Positions 1-6,299 of a stretch of DNA of 6,824 nt are shown in pieces. Under the pieces are notes generated by a model. The model was given only the letters and a program-made list of their open reading frames with translations. It did no database searches and was not told where the DNA came from. Position 1 is the stretch's first letter; each line of letters begins with the position of its first letter. Where the stretch lies: assembly GCA_003669255.1 (NCBI GenBank), contig QWPO01000086.1, positions 1 through 6,824 on the forward strand, in the 5' to 3' direction. Position numbers and translations under genes: made by a program. Source of the stretch: Planctomycetota bacterium (GTDB taxonomy: Bacteria > Planctomycetota > Planctomycetia > Pirellulales > UBA1268).

Positions 1-2
1 AC

Positions 3-596
3 TTCAATGTGGTCGGGCGGGATCGCGTCGCCGCAGGACTCGCCGCCGTCCGCGACGCGCGGCCCGCCGGGCCGTGGGTGCTGGCGGGCACGCTCGCGGC
101 TGGTGGAGAGTTTCGGATCGAACTGTCCGACGCGGCCGCAACGATCGACCTGCCCACCGGCACCTCGACGCTCGCGGGCGACGACGAGTTTGATCGCCAG
201 CCGGTGCCTCCGGGGAGCGGCGGCCTCCTACCGGCGCTCGTGCTCTGGCGACGGCTCGTCGTCGAAGGCCCCGCAGCGGTGGGCCAGACCATCTTCTGGG
301 GAACTGCGCCGCGGCATCCCGCCTCATTCACGGCCGGAGCGGCGGGGGAACTCGTTGACGTGCTCGAGTCGGCCGCGGCCGGTGTCGTGGCTCGGTTCGG
401 AGTGGATGCCGCCGGCCACGTCGTCTGGATCGACCTCTGGACGTCGCCCGACGCCGACCCGTGCGAGGTGAGACTCACCTGGCCCGACGGGAACACCGGC
501 GGCGGAATGCCGTCATCGATCGATGCCAGCTTTGGCGGCGAGCCCTTCGCGACGTTCGTGATCGATGACGCCGCCGCAGCGGAGGCACCACGATGA
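3..596 (+). CDS. 3' part of an unrecognised protein gene (start lies outside the window)
   Basis: The reading frame is open to the left edge, so the 197 visible residues are probably the C-terminal part of a longer protein; a GTG at position 9 could start it, but nothing marks it as a start. I do not recognise the family. The last 100 residues alternate hydrophobic stretches with Gly/Asp turns (for example VVARFGVDAAGHVVWIDLW, then a Pro-Ser-Ser-Ile-Asp segment and FATFVIDD), which suggests a beta-rich fold. No membrane helix or nucleotide-binding motif is visible, and there is a single cysteine. The TGA stop overlaps the ATG of the next gene (ATGA at 593-596), so the two are translationally coupled. 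That makes a role alongside the exported pseudo-proteases likely, but this is only inferred from context. Confidence 0.7.
   Translation, partial: FNVVGRDRVAAGLAAVRDARPAGPWVLAGTLAAGGEFRIELSDAAATIDLPTGTSTLAGDDEFDRQPVPPGSGGLLPALVLWRRLVVEGPAAVGQTIFWGTAPRHPASFTAGAAGELVDVLESAAAGVVARFGVDAAGHVVWIDLWTSPDADPCEVRLTWPDGNTGGGMPSSIDASFGGEPFATFVIDDAAAAEAPR
581..585 (+). promoter_or_regulatory. Shine-Dalgarno site of the first HtrA-like gene
   Basis: GGAGG lies 7 bases before the ATG at 593, inside the end of the preceding gene. It fixes the start of the 344-residue protein at 593 rather than at the in-frame Met codon six codons further on, and it shows that this gene has its own initiation signal despite the ATGA overlap. 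Confidence 0.75.
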
Positions 597-1627
597 TCCC
601 GTGCCGCGCCATGGTCTTCGTCGGTGCTCTCCTGGTCGCCCGCGCGGTCAGCGCCGCAACAGAGTCGTCGCCGCAGCTCGTGGCGGCCACCGCCGCGCAC
701 AGCGTCGTCAAGATCTACGGCGCGGGCGGGCTCCGCGGCCTCGAGGCCTACCAGTCGGGGATCATCCTCTCGCCCGACGGGCGGATCGCCACGGCCATGA
801 GCACGGTGCTCGATTCCGAGGGCATCGACTGTGTGCTCGACGACGGCCGCCGCTTCGAGGCCACGCTGCTGGGAGTGGATCCGCGGCGGGAACTGGCGGT
901 GCTTACGATCGACGCCGCCGACCTGCCTGCGGCCGTGCCTGCGGAGGAGCGTGCGGCGGCCGGCACGCGGGTGCTAGCGGTATCGAACATGTTTGGAGTT
1001 GCCGTCGGCGATGAGCGGGCGAGTGTGCAGCGGGGTGTGATCGCGTCGGTCGTGCCGCTCGAGGCCCGGCGCGGCGCCGCCGATGCGCCATACACCGGCA
1101 CGGTCTACGTGCTCGACTTCACGACCAACAATCCCGGCTCGCCGGGTGGTGCGATCGTCGACTCCCGCGGCCGGCTGCTCGGGATGATCGGCAAGGAACT
1201 GCGGTCATCAGCCGGCGGGATCTGGCTCAACTACGCCCTGCCGGTGGACGAACTGCTGGCCGGGAGCGAGGCGATCGTCGCGGGCCGCAGCGTGGCGGTG
1301 GCCGCGGCCGATACGACACCATTCGATCTGGGGCTCCTGGGCATCGTGCTCGTACCAGATCTCCTCGACCGCACGCCCCCGTTCGTCGAGGCGGTGGTGC
1401 CGGGCTCGACGGGAGCGCGGGCCGGGCTCGCCGCCGACGACCTGCTGATCGCCGTCGGTGGTCGGGCGGTCGGTTCGCGGGCCGCTGCTGAGCGGGCCGT
1501 GGGGGCGATTCCTGCCGGCGATCCGCTGCGGCTCTCGGTCATCCGCAAGGGCAAGGTCGTGGACTGCGAGCTCGGCCCGCGGCCGACGGTGGCGGAAGGT
1601 CGAGCGCCGCAGGGAGCTGCACCATGA
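593..1627 (+). CDS. Exported HtrA-like (S1C) pseudo-protease with one PDZ domain
   Basis: This 344-residue protein has a signal peptide (residues 1-21, cleavage probably after VSA), a chymotrypsin-fold HtrA-like domain (about 28-225) and one PDZ-like domain (about 245-328, with FVEAVVPGSTGARAGLAADD). The fold is recognised by SGIILSPDGRIAT, the strand DDGRRFEATLLGVDPRRELAVL, and the oxyanion-loop remnant NNPGSPGGAIVD. Aligned by eye to DegP/HtrA, the triad is lost: the TNNHV histidine is Ser70, the aspartate of DPRxD is Glu100, and the serine of GNSGG is Pro184. Known HtrA proteins are periplasmic proteases or chaperones. Here proteolysis is very unlikely, so a binding or scaffold role through the PDZ domain is inferred. 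The good ribosome site at 581-585 supports this start. It overlaps its neighbours by ATGA on both sides, so it belongs to one operon. Confidence 0.88.
   Translation: MIPCRAMVFVGALLVARAVSAATESSPQLVAATAAHSVVKIYGAGGLRGLEAYQSGIILSPDGRIATAMSTVLDSEGIDCVLDDGRRFEATLLGVDPRRELAVLTIDAADLPAAVPAEERAAAGTRVLAVSNMFGVAVGDERASVQRGVIASVVPLEARRGAADAPYTGTVYVLDFTTNNPGSPGGAIVDSRGRLLGMIGKELRSSAGGIWLNYALPVDELLAGSEAIVAGRSVAVAAADTTPFDLGLLGIVLVPDLLDRTPPFVEAVVPGSTGARAGLAADDLLIAVGGRAVGSRAAAERAVGAIPAGDPLRLSVIRKGKVVDCELGPRPTVAEGRAPQGAAP
1612..1616 (+). promoter_or_regulatory. Shine-Dalgarno site of the second HtrA-like gene
   Basis: GGGAG lies 7 bases before the ATG at 1624 and within the last codons of the upstream gene. 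It supports the start at 1624, which gives a complete signal peptide, and independent initiation in addition to coupling through the ATGA overlap. Confidence 0.7.
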
Positions 1628-3621
1628 ACTGGCCGCTTGGCATGCTGTCGCTCGTGATGGCGTCGATGGTTGTCGCGGTGGGCGGTGCCGCCAATGCGGG
1701 CGAGCCGACGCTCGCCGAGGAGGCGGCGTTTCGCGCGGCGGTGGCGCAGGTTGCCGGCGCCGTGGTGCGGATCGAACCCGTCGCCGGTGCGGCGGTGACG
1801 GGAGCCGCTGGCGAGGAGGCCGGCGTGGCCTCGGGTCCGTCAACGGGTCTCGTGGTCGACCCGGCGGGGCTCGTGGTCGCCACGACGTTTGCCGTGCCTG
1901 AGACGGCCCGCGAGGCGGTGGTGGTGCTACCCGACGGTCGCCGCGTGGCAGCGAAGCCTCTTGGCCGCGACGTGCCGCGGGGCATCGTGCTCCTGAAGAC
2001 CGATCCAATCCCCGCCGCGCCCGCGATCGAGCCCGTGCCCCGCGACCTTCTCGCACCGGGCCAGTGGACGATCGCCGTCGGTCGCGGCTGGTCGGCCGCT
2101 GAGCCGAGCGTGTCGGTGGGTATCCTTTCCGCGGTGGATCGCGGCTGGGGGCTTGCCGTACAGACCGACGCGGCGGTGTCGCCGATGAACTACGGAGGTC
2201 CGCTCATCGACATCGCCGGTCGGGTGATCGGCGTTGTGGCGCCGCTCCCCGCCGAGCCCGCGAAGATGATGCGGGGCACGGAACTCTACGACGCCGGCAT
2301 CGGCTTCGCGGTGTCGCTCGAGGATCTGCTCGCGGTGCTCCCGAGGCTCGCGGCGGGGGAGTCGCTCGCGAGCGGCATTCTCGGTATCAGCTATCGGTCT
2401 CGGGATGCGATCAACGGCGCGCCGGTGATCGCGTCGGTGCGCCAGGGTTCGCCTGCCGCCCGCGCCGGCCTCCGGCCGGGTGATCGGATCGTCGCCGTAG
2501 ACGGTCGGCTGGTTCGACGGATCGCCGACGCGCGGCACGCTGTCGCGCCGCGGCACGCGGGCGACGTGATCGACGTTGAGGTCGACCGCGGCCGGGGGGA
2601 CGAGGCGACGCGCGTCACGGCGCGGCCCGCCCTCGCCGCCGCGCTGCCGCCGTGGCGGCGGGCGATCCTCGGTGTCGTCGTTGCGGCCGACGACGAAGAT
2701 GAGGATGAGCCGGCGCGGATCGAGTGGGTGATGCCCGGTGGGGCCGCCGACCGTGCGGGTGTCGCCGCCGGCTGCCATGTGGCCTCGCTCGTGCCGCTCG
2801 ACGGCGCTTCGGTCGACGGCGATGTGGTTGAGACGCCGTCGAACGCGGCACTCGCGGGGGCGCTCGCCGGCCTGGAGCCTGGAGGAAAGGTCCGCCTCGG
2901 GCTGCGCCGCGGCGATGACGTGACGGCCACCGACGTCGTCCTCGAAGAGATGATCCGCGAGGTTCCCGACGAAGTGCCGCCACCTTCAGCCGGTGGCGGA
3001 GTAGGTGGTGGCGTCGATGCCGTGCGGGTCGCGCGGCTCGGGGGTGCGGATGTCGCCGTGCCACCGCTGGCCGTCATTCCCGCTGGCCGCAGTCCAGTGC
3101 CCGTGCTGATCTGGTTCGGCTCGCCCCACGGCGCCGTGGACGAAGCCGAGGCGACAGCCTGGAAGGGGGCGGCCGCGGCCGCAGGTGTGGCGGTGATCCT
3201 GCCGGGATCACGCGACCGTCGGGAATGGAGTGGCGACGACATCGGCGGCGTGGCGCGGGCGATCGAGTCGCTGCACGCCCTGCGGCCGCTCGACGCCTCC
3301 CGGGTTGCCGTGGCCGGCCGCGGACCGGGAGGGGTGTTTGCATGGCTCGTGGCCGATCGGCTGGGCACCGCCTGCCGCGGGGTGGCCGTGTTTGATGCAC
3401 CGCTGCCCCGCCGGTTCGAGATCGACGACGCCGAACCCGGGACAGCGAAGTGGATGCTGCTGGGTGGAGGTCGGGATGACGATGCCGCCCGGAGGCTCGT
3501 GGCTGACCGCGACCGGCTGGCCCGCGCCGGCCATGCGGTGGGCACGCTCGCGGACCTTGGAGACGGCGGGCCACCGGCGGCCCTCCTCTGCCGCTGGGCG
3601 GCGGTGCTCGGACTGCTCTGA
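1624..3621 (+). CDS. Exported multidomain pseudo-protease: HtrA-like domain, two PDZ domains, alpha/beta-hydrolase-like C-terminus
   Basis: A 665-residue protein. Order: signal peptide (1-25, cleavage probably after ANA); HtrA-like domain (about 35-240); PDZ 1 (about 252-335, IASVRQGSPAARAGLRPGDR); PDZ 2 (about 345-440, IEWVMPGGAADRAGVAAG), which contains an acidic stretch (356-362); a Pro/Gly-rich linker (about 450-465); and a hydrolase-like domain (about 490-665). By alignment to DegP the triad is His to Phe89, Asp to Gly120 and Ser to Tyr190 (SPMNYGGPL in place of NPGNSGGPL). In the last domain the nucleophile elbow reads GRGPG (565-569), with Gly567 where GxSxG needs serine, and no obvious catalytic His follows. 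It therefore looks catalytically dead in both enzyme folds and probably binds peptides or proteins in the periplasm. It overlaps the upstream gene by ATGA and sits one base from the downstream gene. An intended frame choice is clear from length and homology. Confidence 0.88.
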   Translation: MNWPLGMLSLVMASMVVAVGGAANAGEPTLAEEAAFRAAVAQVAGAVVRIEPVAGAAVTGAAGEEAGVASGPSTGLVVDPAGLVVATTFAVPETAREAVVVLPDGRRVAAKPLGRDVPRGIVLLKTDPIPAAPAIEPVPRDLLAPGQWTIAVGRGWSAAEPSVSVGILSAVDRGWGLAVQTDAAVSPMNYGGPLIDIAGRVIGVVAPLPAEPAKMMRGTELYDAGIGFAVSLEDLLAVLPRLAAGESLASGILGISYRSRDAINGAPVIASVRQGSPAARAGLRPGDRIVAVDGRLVRRIADARHAVAPRHAGDVIDVEVDRGRGDEATRVTARPALAAALPPWRRAILGVVVAADDEDEDEPARIEWVMPGGAADRAGVAAGCHVASLVPLDGASVDGDVVETPSNAALAGALAGLEPGGKVRLGLRRGDDVTATDVVLEEMIREVPDEVPPPSAGGGVGGGVDAVRVARLGGADVAVPPLAVIPAGRSPVPVLIWFGSPHGAVDEAEATAWKGAAAAAGVAVILPGSRDRREWSGDDIGGVARAIESLHALRPLDASRVAVAGRGPGGVFAWLVADRLGTACRGVAVFDAPLPRRFEIDDAEPGTAKWMLLGGGRDDDAARRLVADRDRLARAGHAVGTLADLGDGGPPAALLCRWAAVLGLL

Positions 3622-3622
3622 C

Positions 3623-4297
3623 ATGACCGCAGCCCTGCGGATCGTGATGGTTGACCACGATCTTGTCGTCGTTGACAAGCCGTCGGGTATGCCGAGTGTG
3701 CCGGCGCGGACGCCACTCGATCCGCCCGATGTGGTGGCCGTGTTGGCGGGGCGATTCGGATCGCTCGAGGCGGCGCATCGACTCGATCGCGACACGTCGG
3801 GGCTACTCGTGCTTGCGCGGTCGCGGGAGGCACGATCGACACTCGGCCGGGCGTTTGAGGAGGGACACGTGGAGAAGCGGTATCTGGCGGTCGTGCATGG
3901 CACGCCTCCCCAACGAGCCGGCGAGATCCACCTGCCGCTAGCCGACGACGTGGCGAGCCCGCCACGCAAGCGGGTCGATCCGATCATGGGCCGCCGGGCG
4001 GTGACGCGATGGCAGGCGATTGACGTGGCCACCGGCAGCGACGCGATGACGCTCGTGGAACTCCAGCCACTCACGGGCCGGTCGCATCAGCTTCGCGTGC
4101 ACCTCGCCTGGCTCGGATGCCCGATCGTGGGCGACCGGCTCTACGGCCCGACCAACCGGCCGGAGTTTCAACTGGCCCTGCACGCGACAACGCTCGCACT
4201 TCCCCATCCATCCGACGGCCACCACCTGTCGCTGACGAGCCCGCCACCCGACGCGCCGCCGTGGCGAACCTTCACCGTGCCAGCGGGCCATGCGTAG
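3623..4297 (+). CDS. RluA-family RNA pseudouridine synthase
   Basis: This 224-residue protein isomerises uridine to pseudouridine in rRNA or tRNA in the cytoplasm. Family motifs are in order: LVVVDKPSGMPS (14-25), the catalytic motif HRLDRDTSGLLVLA (52-65) with Asp55 as nucleophile, VEKRYLAVV (83-91), and the C-terminal signature TGRSHQLRVHLAWLGCPIVGD (151-171). There is no N-terminal S4 domain, so it has the compact architecture of RluA or TruC rather than RluC or RluD. The target uridine cannot be told from sequence, so I give no gene symbol. The ATG lies one base after the upstream stop, and no strong ribosome site precedes it, which suggests coupled translation. The frame stays open further upstream, but that part overlaps the conserved end of the previous gene and shows no homology. 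Its link to the pseudo-proteases is positional only. Confidence 0.92.
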   Translation: MTAALRIVMVDHDLVVVDKPSGMPSVPARTPLDPPDVVAVLAGRFGSLEAAHRLDRDTSGLLVLARSREARSTLGRAFEEGHVEKRYLAVVHGTPPQRAGEIHLPLADDVASPPRKRVDPIMGRRAVTRWQAIDVATGSDAMTLVELQPLTGRSHQLRVHLAWLGCPIVGDRLYGPTNRPEFQLALHATTLALPHPSDGHHLSLTSPPPDAPPWRTFTVPAGHA

Positions 4298-4416
4298 GCT
4301 CCGCCGTCGGTCTTTGGATGCCTCGACGGTGCAAACTTGATCCTCGCGCTCGAGTGCACGGTAAGTGAAAGCCGACCGGCCGTGAGGCCGCGGGCGAATT
4401 ACGCTGAACGCAGCAT

Positions 4417-4437
4417 CGTGTGGTGGTTCACCCCACG
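4417..4437. terminator. Hairpin in the gap between two convergent genes, possible bidirectional terminator
   Basis: CGTG-T-GGTG, loop GTT, CACC-C-CACG forms a nine-position stem with a single T/C mismatch. It sits between the stop of the pseudouridine synthase (+) and the stop of the photolyase-like gene (-), where a terminator for both would be expected. No T-run follows on either strand, so it is not a classical intrinsic terminator. The remaining bases of the 221-base gap show no convincing gene. Confidence 0.35.
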
Positions 4438-4518
4438 CCTCACGGCGTTGGGCTTGGACGGCGGCCGCGCGAGGCTCCTGGAGGACCCGTATCGGTCCCA
4501 TCGCGCGGCGGAACCAGC

Positions 4519-5820
4519 TCAGGAAACGGTCAGCCTGAGGGCCGACGTCGAGACCTGCTGCCAGTAGCGGGAGAACCGGCCGAGGTCGCGGACCTTCGAG
4601 CGGTCGCAGAACGGCGGCCACGCAACCGTCGCGACGTGCTGCGTCGCCGAGATCGTGGCGACGGCATGACGCGTTCGCGGGCAGGGTGTTTCGCCGATCG
4701 CGACGCCGTCGCAGCCGAGCGCCGCCGCATGGGCGGGAACGACGGCGTGCGGATCACCGAGGAGCATCTCGACGCCCGACACGTCGGCGAGACATTCGCA
4801 GAGGAACACCAGCCTCTTGAGCGACGGCCGCTCGGCGGCAAGCCAGGCTGGGTCGAGCACGAAGAGCCGCGGGGCGTCGGGAAAGGCGGCTGCCGCGGGG
4901 CTCGTGGCCGAGACTGAGTCGAGCGTGAGCCAGACGAGCGGCCGCGTCGGGGCAGGGGAGGGGGGCAATGGAGCAGCAGGGCGGATCCGCAGCGGCGGCC
5001 GCGCCGCGGGCTCGTTCGCATCGACGAACAATCGGGCTGTGAGGTCGTCGTAGCCACCTTCGACGTCGCAGCGGCCGAGCACCGCGCATCCGCGGCAGTG
5101 GATGCCGGAGGTGAACGTCTCGAGGTTCTCGCGGTTGAAGAGATAGGGCTTGGCGGAGAACGTGCCGGCGACCCACTGCCACGAGAGGTGGTTGCTCGCC
5201 GGATCACCGTCGAGGAGATGCTCGAGAAACCAGTCGGCGCCGGCTTGCCACTGAACGCCGCGGACATGCACCAGCCAGGATGCGAGCCACATCCGTTCGT
5301 GGTTGTGGAGCCAGCCCGTGTCGTGCAGCCTACGGACAAAGGCGTCGATGCAGGCCATTCCAGTCTGGGCTTCCAGGACGTCGTCGGGAACCACATCGAG
5401 CCGCGGCCGTCGCCAGCGTGCCGCCGGGGCTTCAAGGTCGTCGTGGATGGCGTCGCCGACCGCGAGCTGCACCTGCCGCCAGTAGTCGCGCCAACCAAGT
5501 TCGGAAACGAGCTTCGCCGCCTGCGCGGGATCGGCTACACGAGCGATCGCCGCGTCGCGGACCTCGGCGAGTGAGAGCACCCCGTGGCGGATCCACGGCG
5601 AGAGTCTGGTGACAGCGCCGGCGACATGGTTGCGGGTGTGGCCGTAGGCGAGCGGGTCGATCGCCTCGAGGTGCCGCACCGCGGCGGCGCGGCCACCGGC
5701 ATGAGATCCATCGGGCACCACGCCGCGGCCCGCCCCCATGGCCGCTTCTGGGAGAAGCTGGCGGAGTTCATTGACCAAGTCGTGCCGCGACCGCGACAGC
5801 AGGTGGTTCAGGGGCTTCAT
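4519..5820 (-). CDS. Photolyase/cryptochrome-family FAD protein with inverted domain order
   Basis: A 433-residue protein. The FAD-binding helical domain of photolyases comes first (about 45-240): TRLSPWIRHGVLS (71-83), ELGWRDYWRQV (107-117), TGWLHNHERMWLASWLV (168-184), and DGDPASNHLSWQWVAGTF (204-221). Asn210 matches the E. coli Asn378 that faces flavin N5, and W191 and W214, 23 residues apart, match Trp359 and Trp382 of its electron-transfer chain; W136 may replace Trp306. Next comes HCRGCAVLGRC (Cys242, 245, 251), then a Pro-rich linker and an alpha/beta domain (about 294-425, including LKRLVFLCECLADV, a GDPHAVVPAHAAALGCDGVAIGE-like stretch, and LGRFSRYW) resembling the antenna domain that normally precedes the FAD domain. 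The first in-frame ATG is at 5820 and a stop lies at 5863-5865, so no antenna domain is missing upstream. The start is uncertain: no good ribosome site precedes 5820, and Met28 is an alternative. Light-driven DNA repair or sensing is inferred. Confidence 0.9.
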   Translation of the reverse strand: MKPLNHLLSRSRHDLVNELRQLLPEAAMGAGRGVVPDGSHAGGRAAAVRHLEAIDPLAYGHTRNHVAGAVTRLSPWIRHGVLSLAEVRDAAIARVADPAQAAKLVSELGWRDYWRQVQLAVGDAIHDDLEAPAARWRRPRLDVVPDDVLEAQTGMACIDAFVRRLHDTGWLHNHERMWLASWLVHVRGVQWQAGADWFLEHLLDGDPASNHLSWQWVAGTFSAKPYLFNRENLETFTSGIHCRGCAVLGRCDVEGGYDDLTARLFVDANEPAARPPLRIRPAAPLPPSPAPTRPLVWLTLDSVSATSPAAAAFPDAPRLFVLDPAWLAAERPSLKRLVFLCECLADVSGVEMLLGDPHAVVPAHAAALGCDGVAIGETPCPRTRHAVATISATQHVATVAWPPFCDRSKVRDLGRFSRYWQQVSTSALRLTVS

Positions 5821-5863
5821 GAGGGGGCAAGTCCGCGTTGCAATCGTCTCGGAGCACGGTAGT

Positions 5864-5889
5864 CACTGCTGCGGCAGTGGGCAGTGCCC
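5864..5889. promoter_or_regulatory. Two adjacent dyads, candidate activator or operator sites
   Basis: CACTGC-TGCG-GCAGTG (5864-5879) is a perfect 6+6 inverted repeat. It is followed directly by GGGCA-G-TGCCC (5879-5889), and the GCAGTG half-site occurs in both. Their centre is about 165 bases upstream of the predicted sigma-54 start site, a normal distance for an enhancer-binding activator such as NtrC, although the sequence is not the NtrC consensus. They also lie 44-69 bases upstream of the divergent photolyase start and could instead serve that gene. Confidence 0.35.
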
Positions 5890-6012
5890 TGCCATCAAAA
5901 CGCGCTCGCGGAACCAGTGGCCATCGTGCGAGATCGTTTGCTGGTGACTCTCAGGTGCTTTTTTACGGTCAAACAGGCTGAACCCGGAAATGGCATGCGA
6001 ATTGATCGCACA

Positions 6013-6029
6013 TTGGCACGGCCTTTGCT
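6013..6029 (+). promoter_or_regulatory. Sigma-54 (RpoN) -24/-12 promoter of the PII gene
   Basis: TTGGCACG-GCCT-TTGCT matches the sigma-54 consensus YTGGCACGNNNNTTGCW at every fixed position. The invariant GG (6015-6016) and GC (6027-6028) have the required spacing. The predicted transcription start is near 6040. Sigma-54 promoters require an ATP-driven activator and are the classical promoters of nitrogen-control genes such as glnA, glnK and amtB. A PII gene immediately downstream agrees with that. Confidence 0.85.
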
Positions 6030-6039
6030 GACTTGGTTG

Positions 6040-6299
6040 AACACATACCGTTCATCCGCCGGCTGGCCTGACCCTCAAGGCCACCTCCGTGGCCGTTTGC
6101 GCCACGCCGGCTCCGCGTCCGGAAGGATGCCCCACCACGGCTTGGGTGAGTACTCCGCCTACACTCGCCCAGGCCGGGGCATGCGCGGACGTCGCACGCC
6201 GGTGTCGTGCCGGGCATCTGTCGGGGACATCCTTGTGGACGCGGCTCCCACGGGAGTAGCCTTGATCGCCCCCGTGTATCCCCTCGCTGGAAGACCCTC
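6040..6299 (+). ncRNA. Candidate structured 5' leader RNA of the PII gene
   Basis: If transcription starts near 6040, the PII mRNA has a leader of about 260 nt. It holds: a hairpin at 6079-6094 (GGCCAC/GTGGCC), competing with TGGCCT (6064-6069) pairing with AGGCCA (6078-6083); a 13-bp helix, 6139-6151 with 6163-6175, with two G-U pairs; a 6-bp extension, 6128-6133 with 6176-6181; another 6 bp, 6116-6121 with 6186-6191; a hairpin at 6194-6210; and a small hairpin at 6245-6256. A second, longer-range helix joins 6113-6129 to 6228-6244 (17 positions, one G-U, one G/G mismatch) and can continue as CCCC 6130-6133 with GGGG 6223-6226. It cannot coexist with the two 6-bp helices. I recognise no known riboswitch class. 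It could instead be a separate small RNA or a palindromic mobile repeat. Confidence 0.5.
6289..6293 (+). promoter_or_regulatory. Shine-Dalgarno site that fixes the GTG start of the PII gene
   Basis: GGAAG ends 6 bases before the GTG at 6300. This spacing, together with the standard PII beginning MKLI, decides the start over the in-frame upstream extension that would begin at 6207. Confidence 0.7.

Larger units (their letters stand above)
5821..6299. other. Divergent intergenic region of 479 bases between the photolyase-like and PII genes
   Basis: No convincing gene lies here. The left part (5821-5960) must hold the photolyase promoter, which I could not identify as a clear -35/-10 pair. It contains two adjacent dyads and a T6 run at 5959-5964. 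The centre carries a sigma-54 promoter (6013-6029). The right part (6040-6299) is a predicted transcribed leader packed with inverted repeats. Confidence 0.7.

Noticed and set aside
7..471. ATG-started open frame overlapping the first gene
   Set aside because: Its translation is Arg/Ser/Pro-rich low complexity. The overlapping frame 3 is open from the window edge and ends in a coupled ATGA junction.
3230..3622. N-terminal extension of the pseudouridine synthase in its own frame
   Set aside because: It runs through the coding end of the upstream pseudo-protease in another frame and adds no conserved motif. The ATG at 3623 directly precedes the first family motif.
2391..3965. Long minus-strand open frame of 524 codons opposite the pseudo-protease and pseudouridine synthase genes
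   Set aside because: Its Ser/Arg/Pro-rich low-complexity translation is typical of an antisense shadow in GC-rich DNA. The + strand genes have clear family motifs.
4337..4567. 76-codon open frame in the convergent gap
   Set aside because: It starts with TTG, lacks a ribosome site, runs into the antisense of the photolyase-like gene and resembles no known protein.
5951..5964. T6 run at 5959-5964 as part of an intrinsic terminator
   Set aside because: No GC-rich stem lies directly before it on the + strand, and no + strand gene ends nearby.
6118..6127. TCCGGAAGGA resembling the GGAA tetraloop region of bacterial SRP RNA
   Set aside because: The bases around the loop do not match the conserved asymmetric loops of SRP RNA, so the match is short and probably chance.
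6207..6299. N-terminal extension of 31 residues in frame with the PII gene
   Set aside because: PII proteins begin at MKLI-type sequence. The extension has no homology, and a ribosome site sits just before the GTG at 6300.
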